A stretch of 64,000 bases of DNA from Selaginella moellendorffii (Eukaryota; Streptophyta; Lycopodiopsida; Selaginellales; Selaginellaceae): the NCBI RefSeq assembly GCF_000143415.4, contig NW_003314263.1, positions 2,724,700-2,788,699 of the forward strand, written 5' to 3'. The notes under the pieces are model-generated. The model did not search any database. It had not been told where the DNA came from and was given only the letters and a program-made list of their open reading frames with translations. Positions 23,350-34,265 of this stretch are shown here, piece by piece. Position 1 is the stretch's first letter. Every line of letters begins with the position of its first letter. The translations under genes and the position numbers were made by a program.

Positions 23350-24010
23350 GCGTGCGGAAGCGCGAAGATTAGAATTCTGATTCTGTTTGTCTATTTGTTC
23401 AAACACAAAGGTCGTAGAAATGAGGAATTCTACGTTTTACCTAGCCGGGCTTTCTAGCGCCCTGATAGGATTAGAGACATGCAGCTGATTTTAAGTTCTC
23501 TGCTACCTTGCGAAAGAGGATCACAGTGTACAGATTGAAGGTGACCTGAAACGTTTTGATCAAAATCTTCTCAGTCGAATTCAGTGAGACTTTTTCGTAG
23601 CTTTTCAGCCATTCGTTATGACTAGAGTCATCAGCACGAATGACCCAGACAAACCTTCCAGTTTGCTTGCGATTGACCGCACTGAGTTGAGCGCTACTCT
23701 AAGAAATTTTTGTAAGTCGTCTTTGTGCTTGGAAACATTGTCTTGGATCATATCGGAGAGGATTCATAAATGGATTCTTCGCCTCGTCCTCGCCATCCTA
23801 GAGGCTGCTCCGTAGGCACGAAGCCGGTCTTCTTGGGTACTAGCTCCCTCCCCAGCGATTCCTGGAACAAAACATTATTTTCTTCTTTTTAACTGTTCAA
23901 CTCGAGCCGTTACAAACCTGAAGTGATATGGCTCTGTGAACATTGCAGTCACTTATGGCTCTATCACCATTGCAGTCTTCCTCTCGTCCAGGGCCAGGAT
24001 TGCCTTGGTG
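23350..24010. repeat. Duplicated segment, copy 1
   Basis: This segment recurs inverted at 27590-28285. Shared words include GATCCAAGACAATGTTTCC, TCAATCGCAAG and GAGGAAGACTGCAATGG. One strand of both copies hints at an ancestral protein (IQDNVSKHKDDL, LNSVRSIASKLEGL, QEWLELVPEKTG), but stops interrupt every frame. I do not recognise the family. Confidence 0.7.
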
Positions 24011-25300
24011 ATTTTAACATTGCCTCGTCTCCCCTGACAGGATGTGCTAGTTATCTAGAACATCGGAATTATGAGCGCCCATACAAGGGCCGGACCTCCC
24101 GATCTGCTCTACCGGCTCGTAATCCTGGAGCGGCTTGGGACCTGTTACCTCCTGAACCGTGCTCTGGACGTGCTTCTCGATTATAGCGCCAGCGCCTGCG
24201 TGAGGCTCTTCATGTCAGTGCCATTCCATGGATCTACCCGATCGCGTCCGGTGCGATCTAGCATAGTATCAATGCAGCGACCCCGGCTGGGGCTTCGAGT
24301 TTGATCCACAGGGACCACAACAAAGAATAGGAGTAGCTGAGCCACAAACTCGACAGCCTACATAGCTCCCTCCAGTACGGATATGGAAGCTTTAGTCACG
24401 GCATCTTAGAGAGCAAACTCTTGATCGATCCAATTTTGCTCGTTTTCTCTCAGGTGACATGCCTTCTGAATGTGGTACTGCAATCAAGATAATAACGAAC
24501 GAGGAGATGAGAGCTGCGCTTATGATTCTTGGCAATGTCTAGATGCTTGGGACGATTGTAGCATAGTTTCGTATCAATAAAAACAATCATAGTTTTCACC
24601 TTATCCAGACAAATGCATTTTTCACTAAATATATTTATTTTCAAGCTTGTTCAAACCATGTTTGTTCAAATTTAATTAAATATACAGTTTCATATTTGTG
24701 AGCATCCATTCTATTGAATTGTGTTGTGACTACATTGGCATTAGGCCTTATGAAATGGTGAGGGTGGTAGATGGCATGGCATCGCCATCTAGAGCTGGAG
24801 TGAAGTTTCACACCAAAAAGCAGAGCTTGCTGGAGACGTTACAAGTTGTAACAGTCAAATTTTTGACTGGTGGGAGAACTGCCACTGTGAATTCACGTTT
24901 GGAAAAATCAATTAAAAATTCTAATAGAGAAGTTTTACTAGAGATTTACTGAAACTTTGGCTAGAATTCTTATTTGTATGATCTGGACCAGGTCAGGCAC
25001 CTCAAGCACCCCAAGCTTGGACTGGAGGTCCCACAGAATTATGAATTGACCAGAAAGCCACGGGAGACGTTTTTTGCCTTAGAAGCCTTGAGCAGTCATA
25101 CTCCTGCTGCTGCCATAGGGAATTCATATAAGCATATATACATAAGAGTGCACGCAAAAATACTTGACAATATTAGTTGAAAGTAATAATCACCACTATA
25201 CAAATTTGTGATTTACGCCATAAATTTGTTGAGGGAGTTTAAAATGCGCTTACCTGGAAGATAGCTTCCTTGCAGCATAAATAGTGCGTATACCAAGTAT
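24011..25300. other. Spacer between duplicated arms, no gene recognised
   Basis: Modest open frames at 24071-24304, 24698-24952 and 24974-25180 have protein-like composition but no family that I recognise and no supporting splice structure. They may be remnants of captured genes. Confidence 0.35.
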
Positions 25301-25309
25301 GATTGCTCT

Positions 25310-25620
25310 GCCAGGTTGAAGTTGGCTTCATACTTTTTCTTATAGTTTCCAAAGCCTTGCCTGATGATGAAGAAGTCATAGCCGTGGAGATGTGGTGAAA
25401 GCCACCCAAGGAACTTTTAAACTTGAAAAATGGAACGAGAGCTCAGATCATACCTTTGGCAGTAGCGTGCAGATAATTCTCCAAGGGGAGAGAAGATTAC
25501 CTGGGTATTCTTTTCAATCTCCATTGCCACCTAGAGAACACTTTAGTCTCAACACACTCGGCCCAGCGGCTAGAAAATCCTAGAAATCGAAGCGAGGAGG
25601 AAGCAGAACGGAGATTGAGT
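25310..25620. repeat. Duplicated segment shared (inverted) with 28.8-29.0 kb
   Basis: Words such as CCAAAGCCTTGCCTGATGAT, GTGAAAGCCAC and GCTAGAAAATCC occur in inverted order at about 28830-29000. It therefore belongs to the same duplicated complex as the LRR and TDP2 fragments. Confidence 0.65.
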
Positions 25621-25829
25621 CCGATAGAGACGCCAAACTTTCGAGAATCGCCTTCAAGCGCATTCTCCGTCAGATCCAGCAATGAGATCCGAGCAGCCCA
25701 ACCGTTGCCGCGGCCCAGCGCGAGACAGCTGGATCTATGAGCGGCATGAGATCCATGGTCCGCGCAATCCATCCAGCTGCCTCGCGCGTCCGCACGCCCA
25801 GAGCAAATCCTCAAATTCCAAAGAATTCT

Positions 25830-27580
25830 AGTGTCCGCGCGCCCAGAGCAAGTCCTCACCTTCAGTTGATGTTGCCGTGGAGGTCTAAACATTAGACAAA
25901 AAAATCAAGTAGAATTTTTTCAATATTCCACGGTCCGCATGCCGTTGAATTCCCGGTTTTGACCGAAGTACGCAATCGGTGGCCATGGCGGACCAGAACA
26001 CATGCTAGAAAGCATTGCGGTGAATCCGCAGGTTGAAATACAGTTTGCGAGGATGGAGGTGGCGAGGGCCGGATTATCGAGCATGCTCGTCATCGCGCTG
26101 CTCCTCAAGGTAATTTCTTGCCAGAGCGACCTCGAGTGTCTCAAAGAGTTCAAGAGCTCAATCAGGGATCCCATGCACTTCCTCGACTCGTGGATCTTCC
26201 CACCGACGTTTAGCATCTGCAAGTTCGCCGGGATCTATTGCTTCCATGAGGATGAGGTCGTGTATAAAATCGATCTGCCAGGGCTCGGGCTCACGGGTGG
26301 ATTTCCTCGAGGCCTGGACAAGTGCTCCAACCTCGCGTTTCTCGACCTCTCACATAATAAGCTCAACGGCACCATTCCCTCCAACATTTGCGGCATTCCA
26401 TACCTCATCAGCTTTGACGTCCACAACAATTCCTTCTCGGGATCTGTTGAGACTTCCTTTAACAATTGCACCTTTCTCAACAATCTCAACTTGAGCCACA
26501 ACAGATTCTCGGGACCCATTCCCGGACAGATTGGAGTTCTTCCCCGGCTCACCAAGTTTGACGTCTCCTTCAACCAGTTCACTGGGACAATTCCGTCATC
26601 TTTCACGAGTTTTGGCCGGAACTTTTCGTCTAGGTCCTTTGCCAGCAATCCAGGGCTGTGTGGTGGGCCTCTACGTAAGCTATGTTATACCAAATGCTCA
26701 GGCAGGACCCGGAGTTGGCTTGCGGAGACTATCCGAAGCTCCTCTTTCATTTTCATATTTTCCAGTATGTCTCGTCTCCACCATCATTCTGGCCATATGA
26801 TATAGTCAACAAGAATTTATAGGGCGAAGATCAAGATTCCGATGTCATCCAAACCTCTCTTCTATTATTTGATTGACGTTGTTTCAAAATTATTCTTCCA
26901 GATTTGTAGTTTTACATATTTTGAAGTATGCTAATGCTTGATAATACAATCAACCATCAAGTATTTTGTGAGTTGATGAGAATCTTGTCGCTCCACGCAA
27001 TTTTCAAGGTTCATACTCACTGTACCTTGTAGATTAAAGTTCCAATCTCACAGTCAAGAAAAGTCAACACCATCAGCCACCAGACTTTTCCAACGACTTT
27101 GCTACGTGAAATCCACGCCGTTGAAAAATGCGCCACACCCACTCTGGGCCGTCGGTGCGCATTTTTCAGAGTAGCGCTAAGAGTTCTGTCGCGCAAGGTG
27201 TGTAGAGCGCCTAGATGACCACGAAATATCGGTCGATGGGCCCGATTGTCGCAGCTAAAATGCCTCAGAGAGTTCAAGAGCTCGGTCCAGAAATCCGGGG
27301 GCTTGATCAAAGAGATCACAATAGGAGGAGGTGATTTTGGAGCCGAGCTCAAAGAGGTAGCAACAACGTATCTGGAAAGCCCGTGTCCAGCGCCCCCGAA
27401 ATTCGATCAGATGTTTAGCGCCAGCGCGTTGTACAGATGAAGGAGGTGCTCGCAACGCTCAAGCCGCTGCCAAACGTTGTCTTTGGAGGAGACATGAACT
27501 GGGACGACAAGCTAGACGGCCAGCCTCCTCTCGAGGCTGGCTGGATGGACGCATGGACACAACTCAGCGCAAAGGAGGTG
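25830..27580. repeat. Inverted repeat, right arm
   Basis: This is the counterpart of 21550-23345, in reverse order and orientation. It includes an LRR gene copy (plus strand), the shared flank ending in a CAGTCAAGAAAAGTCAACACC-like word, and a TDP2 exon-1/exon-4 fusion fragment. Confidence 0.8.
26056..26805 (+). CDS. LRR receptor-like protein with damaged membrane tail
   Basis: An open frame of about 249 residues from an ATG that begins a signal peptide (LSSMLVIALLLKVISC). An upstream in-frame ATG at 26002 would bury the signal and is less likely. The cap, LRRs and SNPGLCGGPLRKLC cap are all present. Compared with the inverted copy at 22.4-23.1 kb, 11 bases are missing in the codons for the C-terminal hydrophobic segment. 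The end therefore shifts to RLHHHSGHMI, and the membrane anchor is shortened or lost. The product, if made, would be secreted. It could equally be an early pseudogene. Confidence 0.6.
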   Translation, partial: EVARAGLSSMLVIALLLKVISCQSDLECLKEFKSSIRDPMHFLDSWIFPPTFSICKFAGIYCFHEDEVVYKIDLPGLGLTGGFPRGLDKCSNLAFLDLSHNKLNGTIPSNICGIPYLISFDVHNNSFSGSVETSFNNCTFLNNLNLSHNRFSGPIPGQIGVLPRLTKFDVSFNQFTGTIPSSFTSFGRNFSSRSFASNPGLCGGPLRKLCYTKCSGRTRSWLAETIRSSSFIFIFSSMSRLHHHSGHMI

Positions 27581-27590
27581 AGAAATTGGA
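27290..27590 (+). pseudogene. TDP2 pseudogene copy B
   Basis: A scrap of TDP2 exon 1 (coding for the EPSSK-side linker, read on the opposite strand to the local exon-4 piece) is joined to exon 4 codons. These include ESPCPAPPKFDQMFSA and GGDMNWDDKLDGQPPLE, ending at the original GGAGGTGAGA donor. Exons 2, 3 and 5 are absent. Confidence 0.8.
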
Positions 27591-28285
27591 AGCACCAAGG
27601 CAGTCCAGGCCCTGGACGAGAGGAAGACTGCAATGGTGACAGAGCCATAAGTGACTGCAATGTTCTCGGAGCCATATCACTCACTTGAGGGAACCCTGGT
27701 TTGTAACGGCTAAAGTTGAACAGTAATGTTTTGTTTCAGGAATGGCTGGAGCTAGTACCCGAGAAGACCGGCTGAGCAGCCTCTAGGCTGGCGATGACGA
27801 GGCGAAGTATCCTCTTATGAATCCTCTCAGATATGATCCAAGACAATGTTTCCAAGCACAAAGACGACTTAAATTTTTTTCTTACAGATCAGTCTGAGTA
27901 GAACTCAACTCAGTGCGGTCAATCGCAAGTAAACTGGAAGGTTTGTCTAGGGTCATGCGTGCTGATGACTCTAATGGCTGAAATGCTAAGAAAAAGTCTC
28001 ACTGAATTCGAGTGAGAAGATTTTGATCAGGTTCCTCAATCATCTTCAACAACGAGTATGCACTGTACACTGTGATCCTCTTTGGCAAGGTAGCAGACAA
28101 CTTCAAATCAGCTGCATGTCTTTAATTCTATCAGGGCGCAAGAACTTAAGCTCCTGAATTCCCGATTAGATCAAAGCCCGGCTAGGTATAAACCTCATTT
28201 CTAGGTGTGACTCCACCACCTTTGTGTTTGGACAAGTAGACAAACAGAATCAGAATTCTAATCTCGCTAGCGCCCAGATACCCAG
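27590..28285. repeat. Duplicated segment, copy 2 (inverted)
   Basis: This is the counterpart of 23350-24010. Here it abuts the TDP2 fragment, while in copy 1 it abuts the 5' side of the LRR copy. The two duplications were therefore joined differently or rearranged later. It is non-coding in its present state. Confidence 0.7.
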
Positions 28286-29273
28286 ATCGGCTTGCGAGCA
28301 AATGAGACACGGAACAACTCTCACATTCCGCTCGTCTCAGGTGACTGGAACCTGCAAAGATAAAAGCGAAGGTCGCTGCTGGGCTCCATCCCAATCGCGA
28401 TTTGAGCGGCCACCAAGACAGAGGGGGAAGAATTCATCCAAGCATGAAATCACTCGCTGAGACCAGACCTTGGCGACCGCTGGTTGGCCGGCGCACAACA
28501 TCAATAAACTATTCCAAGACTTAGACGTCCGAGATGATCCAAGCTCAATCCTCGGGGAAAGTTCCAGCATTGATTGGCGCAAACAATCCCAAGCTACGTG
28601 AAAGCAAAGGCCCAGGCAAAGGCTTTTCAAGGCATTTTCATGTTGTCTAGCGTCTCGAGCCATAGAGGCTGTTCTAAGAACGAGTTACCCTTCATCCGAC
28701 GACTCTGATTGGCCAGATCCTGCGGCTCAATTGTTATACAAAAGCTGGATCTCAGATCCAGGGCCGTGAGGATCCACGCCTCGCAAAGTGGAATTTGAGG
28801 GGGGAATTTGCTCTTCTCCGGCCTGTAGACGTGAGGCTAGAAAATCCAAGAAACTGAAGCGGAACATCGATTGAGTCCCATAGACCCATAAGGTATAATC
28901 TGAACTTTTTCAAGTTTTAAGTTCCTTGAGTGGCTTTCACCACAGATAGTTTGCTTCATCATCAGGCAAGGCTTTGGAAAAGAAAAATATGAAGCCAGCT
29001 TCAACTTTGCAGAGCACACAGGGTGCCCGACCTCGAGGCCGATTTTGGGGTGGCAAAACTTCTCTAATTATTCGAATATTCCAAACTCGGGAATAAAGGT
29101 TATGAGTTTAAAGAAGTTTTTATCTCAACAAAAGGTACTAGATTCTTAAAAAGTAATTTCACAATAATAATCCTCAGATTAAAATAAAATCTATTTTAAA
29201 TCCTAAAGAGCACAAATCAAGAATATCCTTAGAATCCACTGATTTGCAAATCAATGCATCCAAGGAATGCCGA
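28286..29273. other. Non-coding stretch downstream of TDP2
   Basis: No supported gene. It holds the inverted duplicate of 25310-25620 at 28830-29000. The remainder, including a minus-strand open frame at 28337-28663, has no recognisable family. Confidence 0.45.
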
Positions 29274-30756
29274 CTACTTCTTGCGAATCTTGAGAACCAA
29301 ACCAAAGTGATCGCTGGGCAAAACCGGGAGCTTGAGCAACGATTTCTTCGTCTCCTTCTCAAACGTCAAGCCCGGAATCGGTTTCGTCCCGATCATCTCG
29401 ATGCTTTCCACCTCAAAGTCGCGGAAATGGTAGAACACTCGATCCAAACGCTTCTGTAGTCTGCTTCCAGTGAGCATGGGATTGGCCTTTGCGTCGTAAG
29501 TTAGACCAGGCTGCAAAGAACACACGGTGAATCAAAACTCTGCCATAAAAACGAGAGCAAAAGTTCTCACCTCCTTCGCGCGGAGTTGTGTCCATGCGTC
29601 CATCCAGCCATTCTCGAGAGGAGGCTGACCGTCTAGCTTGTCGTCCCAGTTCATGTCTCCTCCAAAGACAACGTTTGGCAGCGGCTTGAGCGTTGCGAGC
29701 GCCTCCTTCATCTGTGCAACGCGCTCGGCGCTAAACATCTGATCGAATTTCGGTGGCGCTGGACACGGGCTTTCCAGATGCGTTGTTGCCACGACCAGCT
29801 GCGTGCTGTTGCCGCAATCGATGTCCGCCAGGCAGAGTTCTCTTCCCATGATCGTGTTGTGGAAGGGATTGCGGTAGAACTTGTCTATCGGTAGCTTGCT
29901 AAGCTGAAAAGGAGAAGATACGCACTTGAGACTAAGCAACAGAATGAACGCGAGCGAAAGCTTCACCTGAAGGCAAAAGTAAGCTCGCTTTGCCGCGAGC
30001 TCTGAGCTAACCGAGCATCTGTATCCACTCCACCAGTTCGATCGCTGGAAAATAGCATAGATACTGGTAGTAACTTCCTGTGAAAATCACTTATCAGTAA
30101 GGAGATATATGAACCACCAAAGAAATACCTGGAAACATATGACGTGAGGTTGGTGCTGTCTGATAAGCTCTCCGATCGCTTCCATTCTTCGCTCCAGCTC
30201 GAGATCCTCACGAAACCAGACGTTGTACGTCATAAAAACGATACTGTCGCTGACAATGTTCTTGGAAGTGGAAGAAGTTGACACACCTAAAGAAGAAAAG
30301 CAGTGAAAGTTTGTAAACGATCAAGACCTCATACATACCAGCAGAAGAAGCTATGGAGTTCTTCCTCGACATTCTTTCCATATGGAGCTCGCGAAGGAGA
30401 GCGTTTGAGGACTGCCCTGGATTGACAGGAGCCGCGGCCTGGCCTTCCTCTTCCTCGGACGATGGCTGTGGCTCGTCCACTCTCTGCCTCTTGGAGCTCG
30501 GCTCCAAAATCACCTCCTCCTCTTTTGCCGTGATCTCTTTGGCCACTACCGGAGGGTCTTGATCCAGGGGCTTCTCAGTGTCACACATACCGCAGCGAGG
30601 CATCGATCCGGGGCTGAGAAACGTGCACGCCGGGCAGTTCCACGAATCCAGACCCGGCATTTCACTCGCGGCCTCTTCCTTCCGCGGTTGCTCACAAACC
30701 GCGCACGCATCGCCGGCGCTGTTGAGAAGCGTGCATCGGCTGCAAGTCCATTCCAT
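29274..30756 (-). CDS. TDP2: Tyrosyl-DNA phosphodiesterase 2 with two RanBP2 zinc fingers
   Basis: TDP2 removes topoisomerase II peptides from 5' DNA ends in the nucleus. Five exons (30756-30339, 30286-30129, 30077-29967, 29903-29571, 29510-29274) make 418 residues in frame. The N-terminus has two RanBP2-type fingers (WTCSRC...CAVC and WNCPAC...CGMC), then an acidic linker with a nuclear-signal-like SSKRQR. The endonuclease/exonuclease/phosphatase fold follows with its four motifs: TYNVW, FQ-E (split by an intron), GGDMNWDD and SDHFGL. All catalytic positions are kept. An in-frame ATG at 30945 could add 63 residues with a basic, hydrophobic start. I prefer 30756, just before the first finger. 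Fragments of this gene are scattered at 21-22 kb and 27.3-27.6 kb. Confidence 0.92.
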
Positions 30757-31002
30757 GACCGAAAGCGTCGGCCGCAAGGGAGCGATCGAGACGATCGCGA
30801 GCGGCGCAGGAGGCGGCGGCGGATCGCCAGATGTAGAGAAGGAAATGCTACACTTGCAGATCGATACCTTGCGCGATGGCGGTGGCGGCCATCCCCGGAG
30901 AAGAATGTGAAGAACCCTAAACCGCTTGAGCCCCAAACCCGCCATGGCTTTTAAAAAATTTCTTGTTTGCCCTGGAGAAATTTTGAGAAGAGGATCTTGG
31001 CT
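30757..31002. promoter_or_regulatory. Shared divergent promoter of TDP2 and the GNAT gene
   Basis: Only 246 bases separate the two start codons, or 57 if the upstream TDP2 start is used. Both promoters and 5' UTRs must lie here. I see no clear TATA box in this GC-rich stretch, as is common for plant housekeeping genes. Confidence 0.6.
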
Positions 31003-32233
31003 ATGGCGCTTGCCGCCGCCTGCCACGCATCCATCCCTCCTCTGTGGAATCCTCGATCCGCCGCTCCAAATCTCCTTCCGCCGTTCTCGAGGATCGTGAT
31101 CAGCACCAGGGCTTCCATTCCCGCGCATTCTTCACAGGTTCTTCGCGATCTCGCCAGCGGCGGGCTAGAGGAGCTCCTCCTCGTCCGGCAGGCTTGTGAA
31201 TCGGAGCTCTCGGCGGCCGCATTCTTGCGCGCAAGGTCATTCTACAGCTATCCCGAGGGACGCTCCATCGCAGCACAAGAAGTAAGTCTAGAAATATCTC
31301 TTCTTGATCATTTCATGGTCGATCGATAGCAACGCAGCCTCTTTCTTTCGTAGATTTCGAAGAGATCTTTCCTCTCTTCACAAAGATTTTCTCGATCGTT
31401 TCTCTCTAACGATTTTTTCTTTGTTTCTTCACAGGCACACCAAAAGTATATGGCCTCCCTCGAATTTAAGACTCTTTCCTCCAAGATCGCTGGAACCGAG
31501 GATGGTTTCGGTCGTGTGGCGTGCGTAGTCGCGCTACTTCCACTCAAAGATTTTCCTCCTTCCACAGACGAGATTCGCAAAGCTTGCAAGGTAAACTCTT
31601 GGTTGTTTTATACTCTTTTTTTGTCTTGGGTGACTGATAGCTCTAGGATAGATAGACCGATAGATAGATGATAGATCCATCTATCTATCTATAATCTTTT
31701 CTTTTCCTTGGGTGGCTGATAGCTCTAGGATGATTGAGTGATGATATAGGTGACTGTTGCTGGCCAAGATCTCCTTGTTGTTGGCACACTTGATGTGAAT
31801 CGAGGTCGACTAATACCCGGTGAGATATCTGGCTCTCGACCAAAGGTAAGAACCTTTCTTTCCATCGTGTATCAAGTTTTCTACTGTTTTTTCTAGGACT
31901 CTGATCCAGCATACAAGCGTGCCTACATTTCAAACTTCTGCGTCGCTCAAGAAGCACGTCGAAAGGGTGTAGGCACGGCTCTAGTTCGCGAAGCAAAACG
32001 GACTGCCAGAGAATGGGGTACTGAAGAGCTTCTCGTTTTTCCAGACCTTTGACGCCTTGGCTGCTACAGGTGTGAGTGATCTTTACGTTCACGTTGTGAC
32101 ATCCAACGAGCCGGCTTTCAAACTTTACACGAAGTCTGGCTTTGTTTTCGAAGCCGAGGAGACTCCAGCGGAATCACACCTTCTTGGTCGACCTCGAAGA
32201 AAGCTTCTGTGGTTTGATCTTGGTACAGTGTAG
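31003..32233 (+). CDS. Plastid-targeted GNAT-family N-acetyltransferase
   Basis: Five exons (31003-31281, 31435-31590, 31750-31845, 31897-32017, 32070-32233) give 271 residues. The first about 60 residues are rich in Ser, Arg and Ala and lack acids, as in a chloroplast transit peptide. The GNAT fold is marked by the acetyl-CoA motif (VAQEARRKGVGTALV, Q/R-x-x-G-x-G/A type). A late block follows with WGVSDLYVHV, NEPAFKLY and GF-x-F-E, then LLGRPRRKLLW as in plastid GNATs of seed plants, which acetylate protein N-termini and lysines. The last intron is 52 bases. Reading through it would hit a stop, so splicing is needed. It shares a promoter region with TDP2. Confidence 0.85.
31624..31732. repeat. 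Direct repeat flanking a perfect hairpin in GNAT intron 2
   Basis: A 26-27-base sequence (CTTGGGTGACTGATAGCTC... with one mismatch) occurs at 31624-31650 and 31707-31732. Between them, GATAGATAGATG (31659-31670) and CATCTATCTATC (31678-31689) form a 12-base perfect inverted repeat around a 7-base loop. Confidence 0.85.
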
Positions 32234-32327
32234 AAATTTTTTCGCAAGCGAGTTTTTCTTTCTCTCACTTATCTTCCAAAGCAGGTCTGGAGTTCGAATC
32301 GTGAGGGTGCGAGGGCTATCGCTTGCG

Positions 32328-32937
32328 ATGACTATGGCGATGGCTTGGCCGGGAGTGGGCATTCAGCCGTGCGGACCTTCTCAGGTGAATTTGGGTTGCT
32401 TTTCTACTCAGAGAGGAAGCTTAGTGCTATCAAGAAGGCAACGGAGGATGCTTTCCTTGAGAGCTTCAGCCTCGGACGACGCTGCTCCCTTAGAAGAAAA
32501 CGCTGAAACTCCCAAGGCTGTGGGAGATGAAGAAGACTCGAAGGATGCCCAAGAAGAGACTCCCGAGCCCACGAGCAGCGTTTACTCGGACAATCTATCC
32601 AAGGTACGAGGAATGTTTGTTTATCCAACTTTGATCTTCTTTTTTTTGTTTTGGCCAGAAAGATAAGCTGGCTATAAGGTCCGCAGGCAAGCAGATATTG
32701 TCGCTACGATTTCTTTGGATGGAGAAGAACATTGGAATTGCCTTGGATCAAGTTGTGCCGGGCCATGGTACAATTCCACTGTCGCCGTTTTACTTCTGGC
32801 CCAAGAAGGATGCGTGGGAGGAGCTCAAAGCCAAGCTCGAGAGCAAGCCGTGGATCTCACGAAGGCGTACAATTATCCTTCTCAACCAGGCCACCGATAT
32901 CATCAACCTTTGGCAGCAGAAGGCTTCGAGCTTCTAG
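32328..32937 (+). CDS. PSRP3: Plastid ribosomal protein PSRP-3/Ycf65 (cS23)
   Basis: Two exons (32328-32603 and 32659-32937) encode 184 residues. A transit-peptide-like N-terminus (basic, Ser-rich, about 45 residues) and an acidic linker are followed by the conserved Ycf65 domain. That domain has [42 protein letters not shown] and [14 protein letters not shown]. The protein belongs to the small subunit of the plastid ribosome. The gene starts only 94 bases after the GNAT stop on the same strand, so the two have overlapping or nearly touching UTRs. Confidence 0.93.
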
Positions 32938-33629
32938 AAGTAGAGGGCCATTTCATTTTTCCCACTTAAAAGCAAAACCTCTTATGTCAAGTGATTGGAA
33001 ATGTGGCAAAACTGAGTGGTGAGAGAGATCAACCAAGTGCTTCAACTCCTCATAGTATAAATTTTACGCTCTCAAAGAAGATTGCATCAGTAATATATAT
33101 TTAATAAACATTTTAGAAACTATTTCCTTTTGTGATCCTTAATATATCCTTTATGATATTAATAATTAATAGATAGCTTTTCACTTACTAATGTTTAGAG
33201 AGGTGATAAATGTTGATTTTTTATTTTTAATTTTCTTTAAACTTAAACTAATAGTCCTCCTAATTAAAACAATATTACTGCTTGAGCATTATTGAGTGTT
33301 ATTTGGAGTTATTTGTTTCTATTTTAAAAAAAGTATAACTTTTTTTAAAATTAATAAAAATTAATTAACCAATAAAACATAACTGATTTAACTTATAAAG
33401 ATATTTATAAGCATTTTATTTTATATACTTGGTTATATGTTAATAACAAAGATAAAAACAATAAGTAAATAACAATATCCAAAATACTGAAAAATTATAT
33501 GTGAAATAAATATTAGTGTGCTTTAAATATAACTAAAAATAACAACATTCAAACATTTGAAGCTTAAATAATTTTTCAAAATAATTTATCCCTTTGTAAA
33601 ATTATAAATATATATATTTGAATACTGTA

Positions 33630-34188
33630 AAATTTGTAAATATATAAATATGTATATACATGTATTACCTTGCCTAGGTAATACACAAATTATAGTACTA
33701 AAGCATATGGATTGTTAATTTGGGTGGTCCATTCATTCTTGTATATAAGCAAGGGTTTAAACAATAATTAATATATCTATTTCTATATTTTACACACTCA
33801 CATCAATGGAAGTGAGACACACTAGAATTTGTTCTTGAAGGACAAAGCTTTTTAATAATGCTTTGCTTTAGTATTTGGGATCTTGTTTTTTGTTTTCATT
33901 CATTTATTCTTTCTTAGATTTAAATCTATATTAGCCTTTTGCAAGATAACTTGTAGAATAAATTTTACAAATACTAATATTTTAAAATATTAATTGAATT
34001 ATATATATATATATATAACTAAAAGATAGTAGAAATAAAACCTTTTCTCACTTTCAAATAAGATGTTTCAAAGAACAGTTGACATATAAAATTCTAAATT
34101 TAAAATAGTAAAACATAAAAGTATATATATTTTATAAACTCTCCCATATATAGTTGTTAAAATAATTTTTATTACAAATTTCTAAATG

Positions 34189-34265
<77 letters not shown>

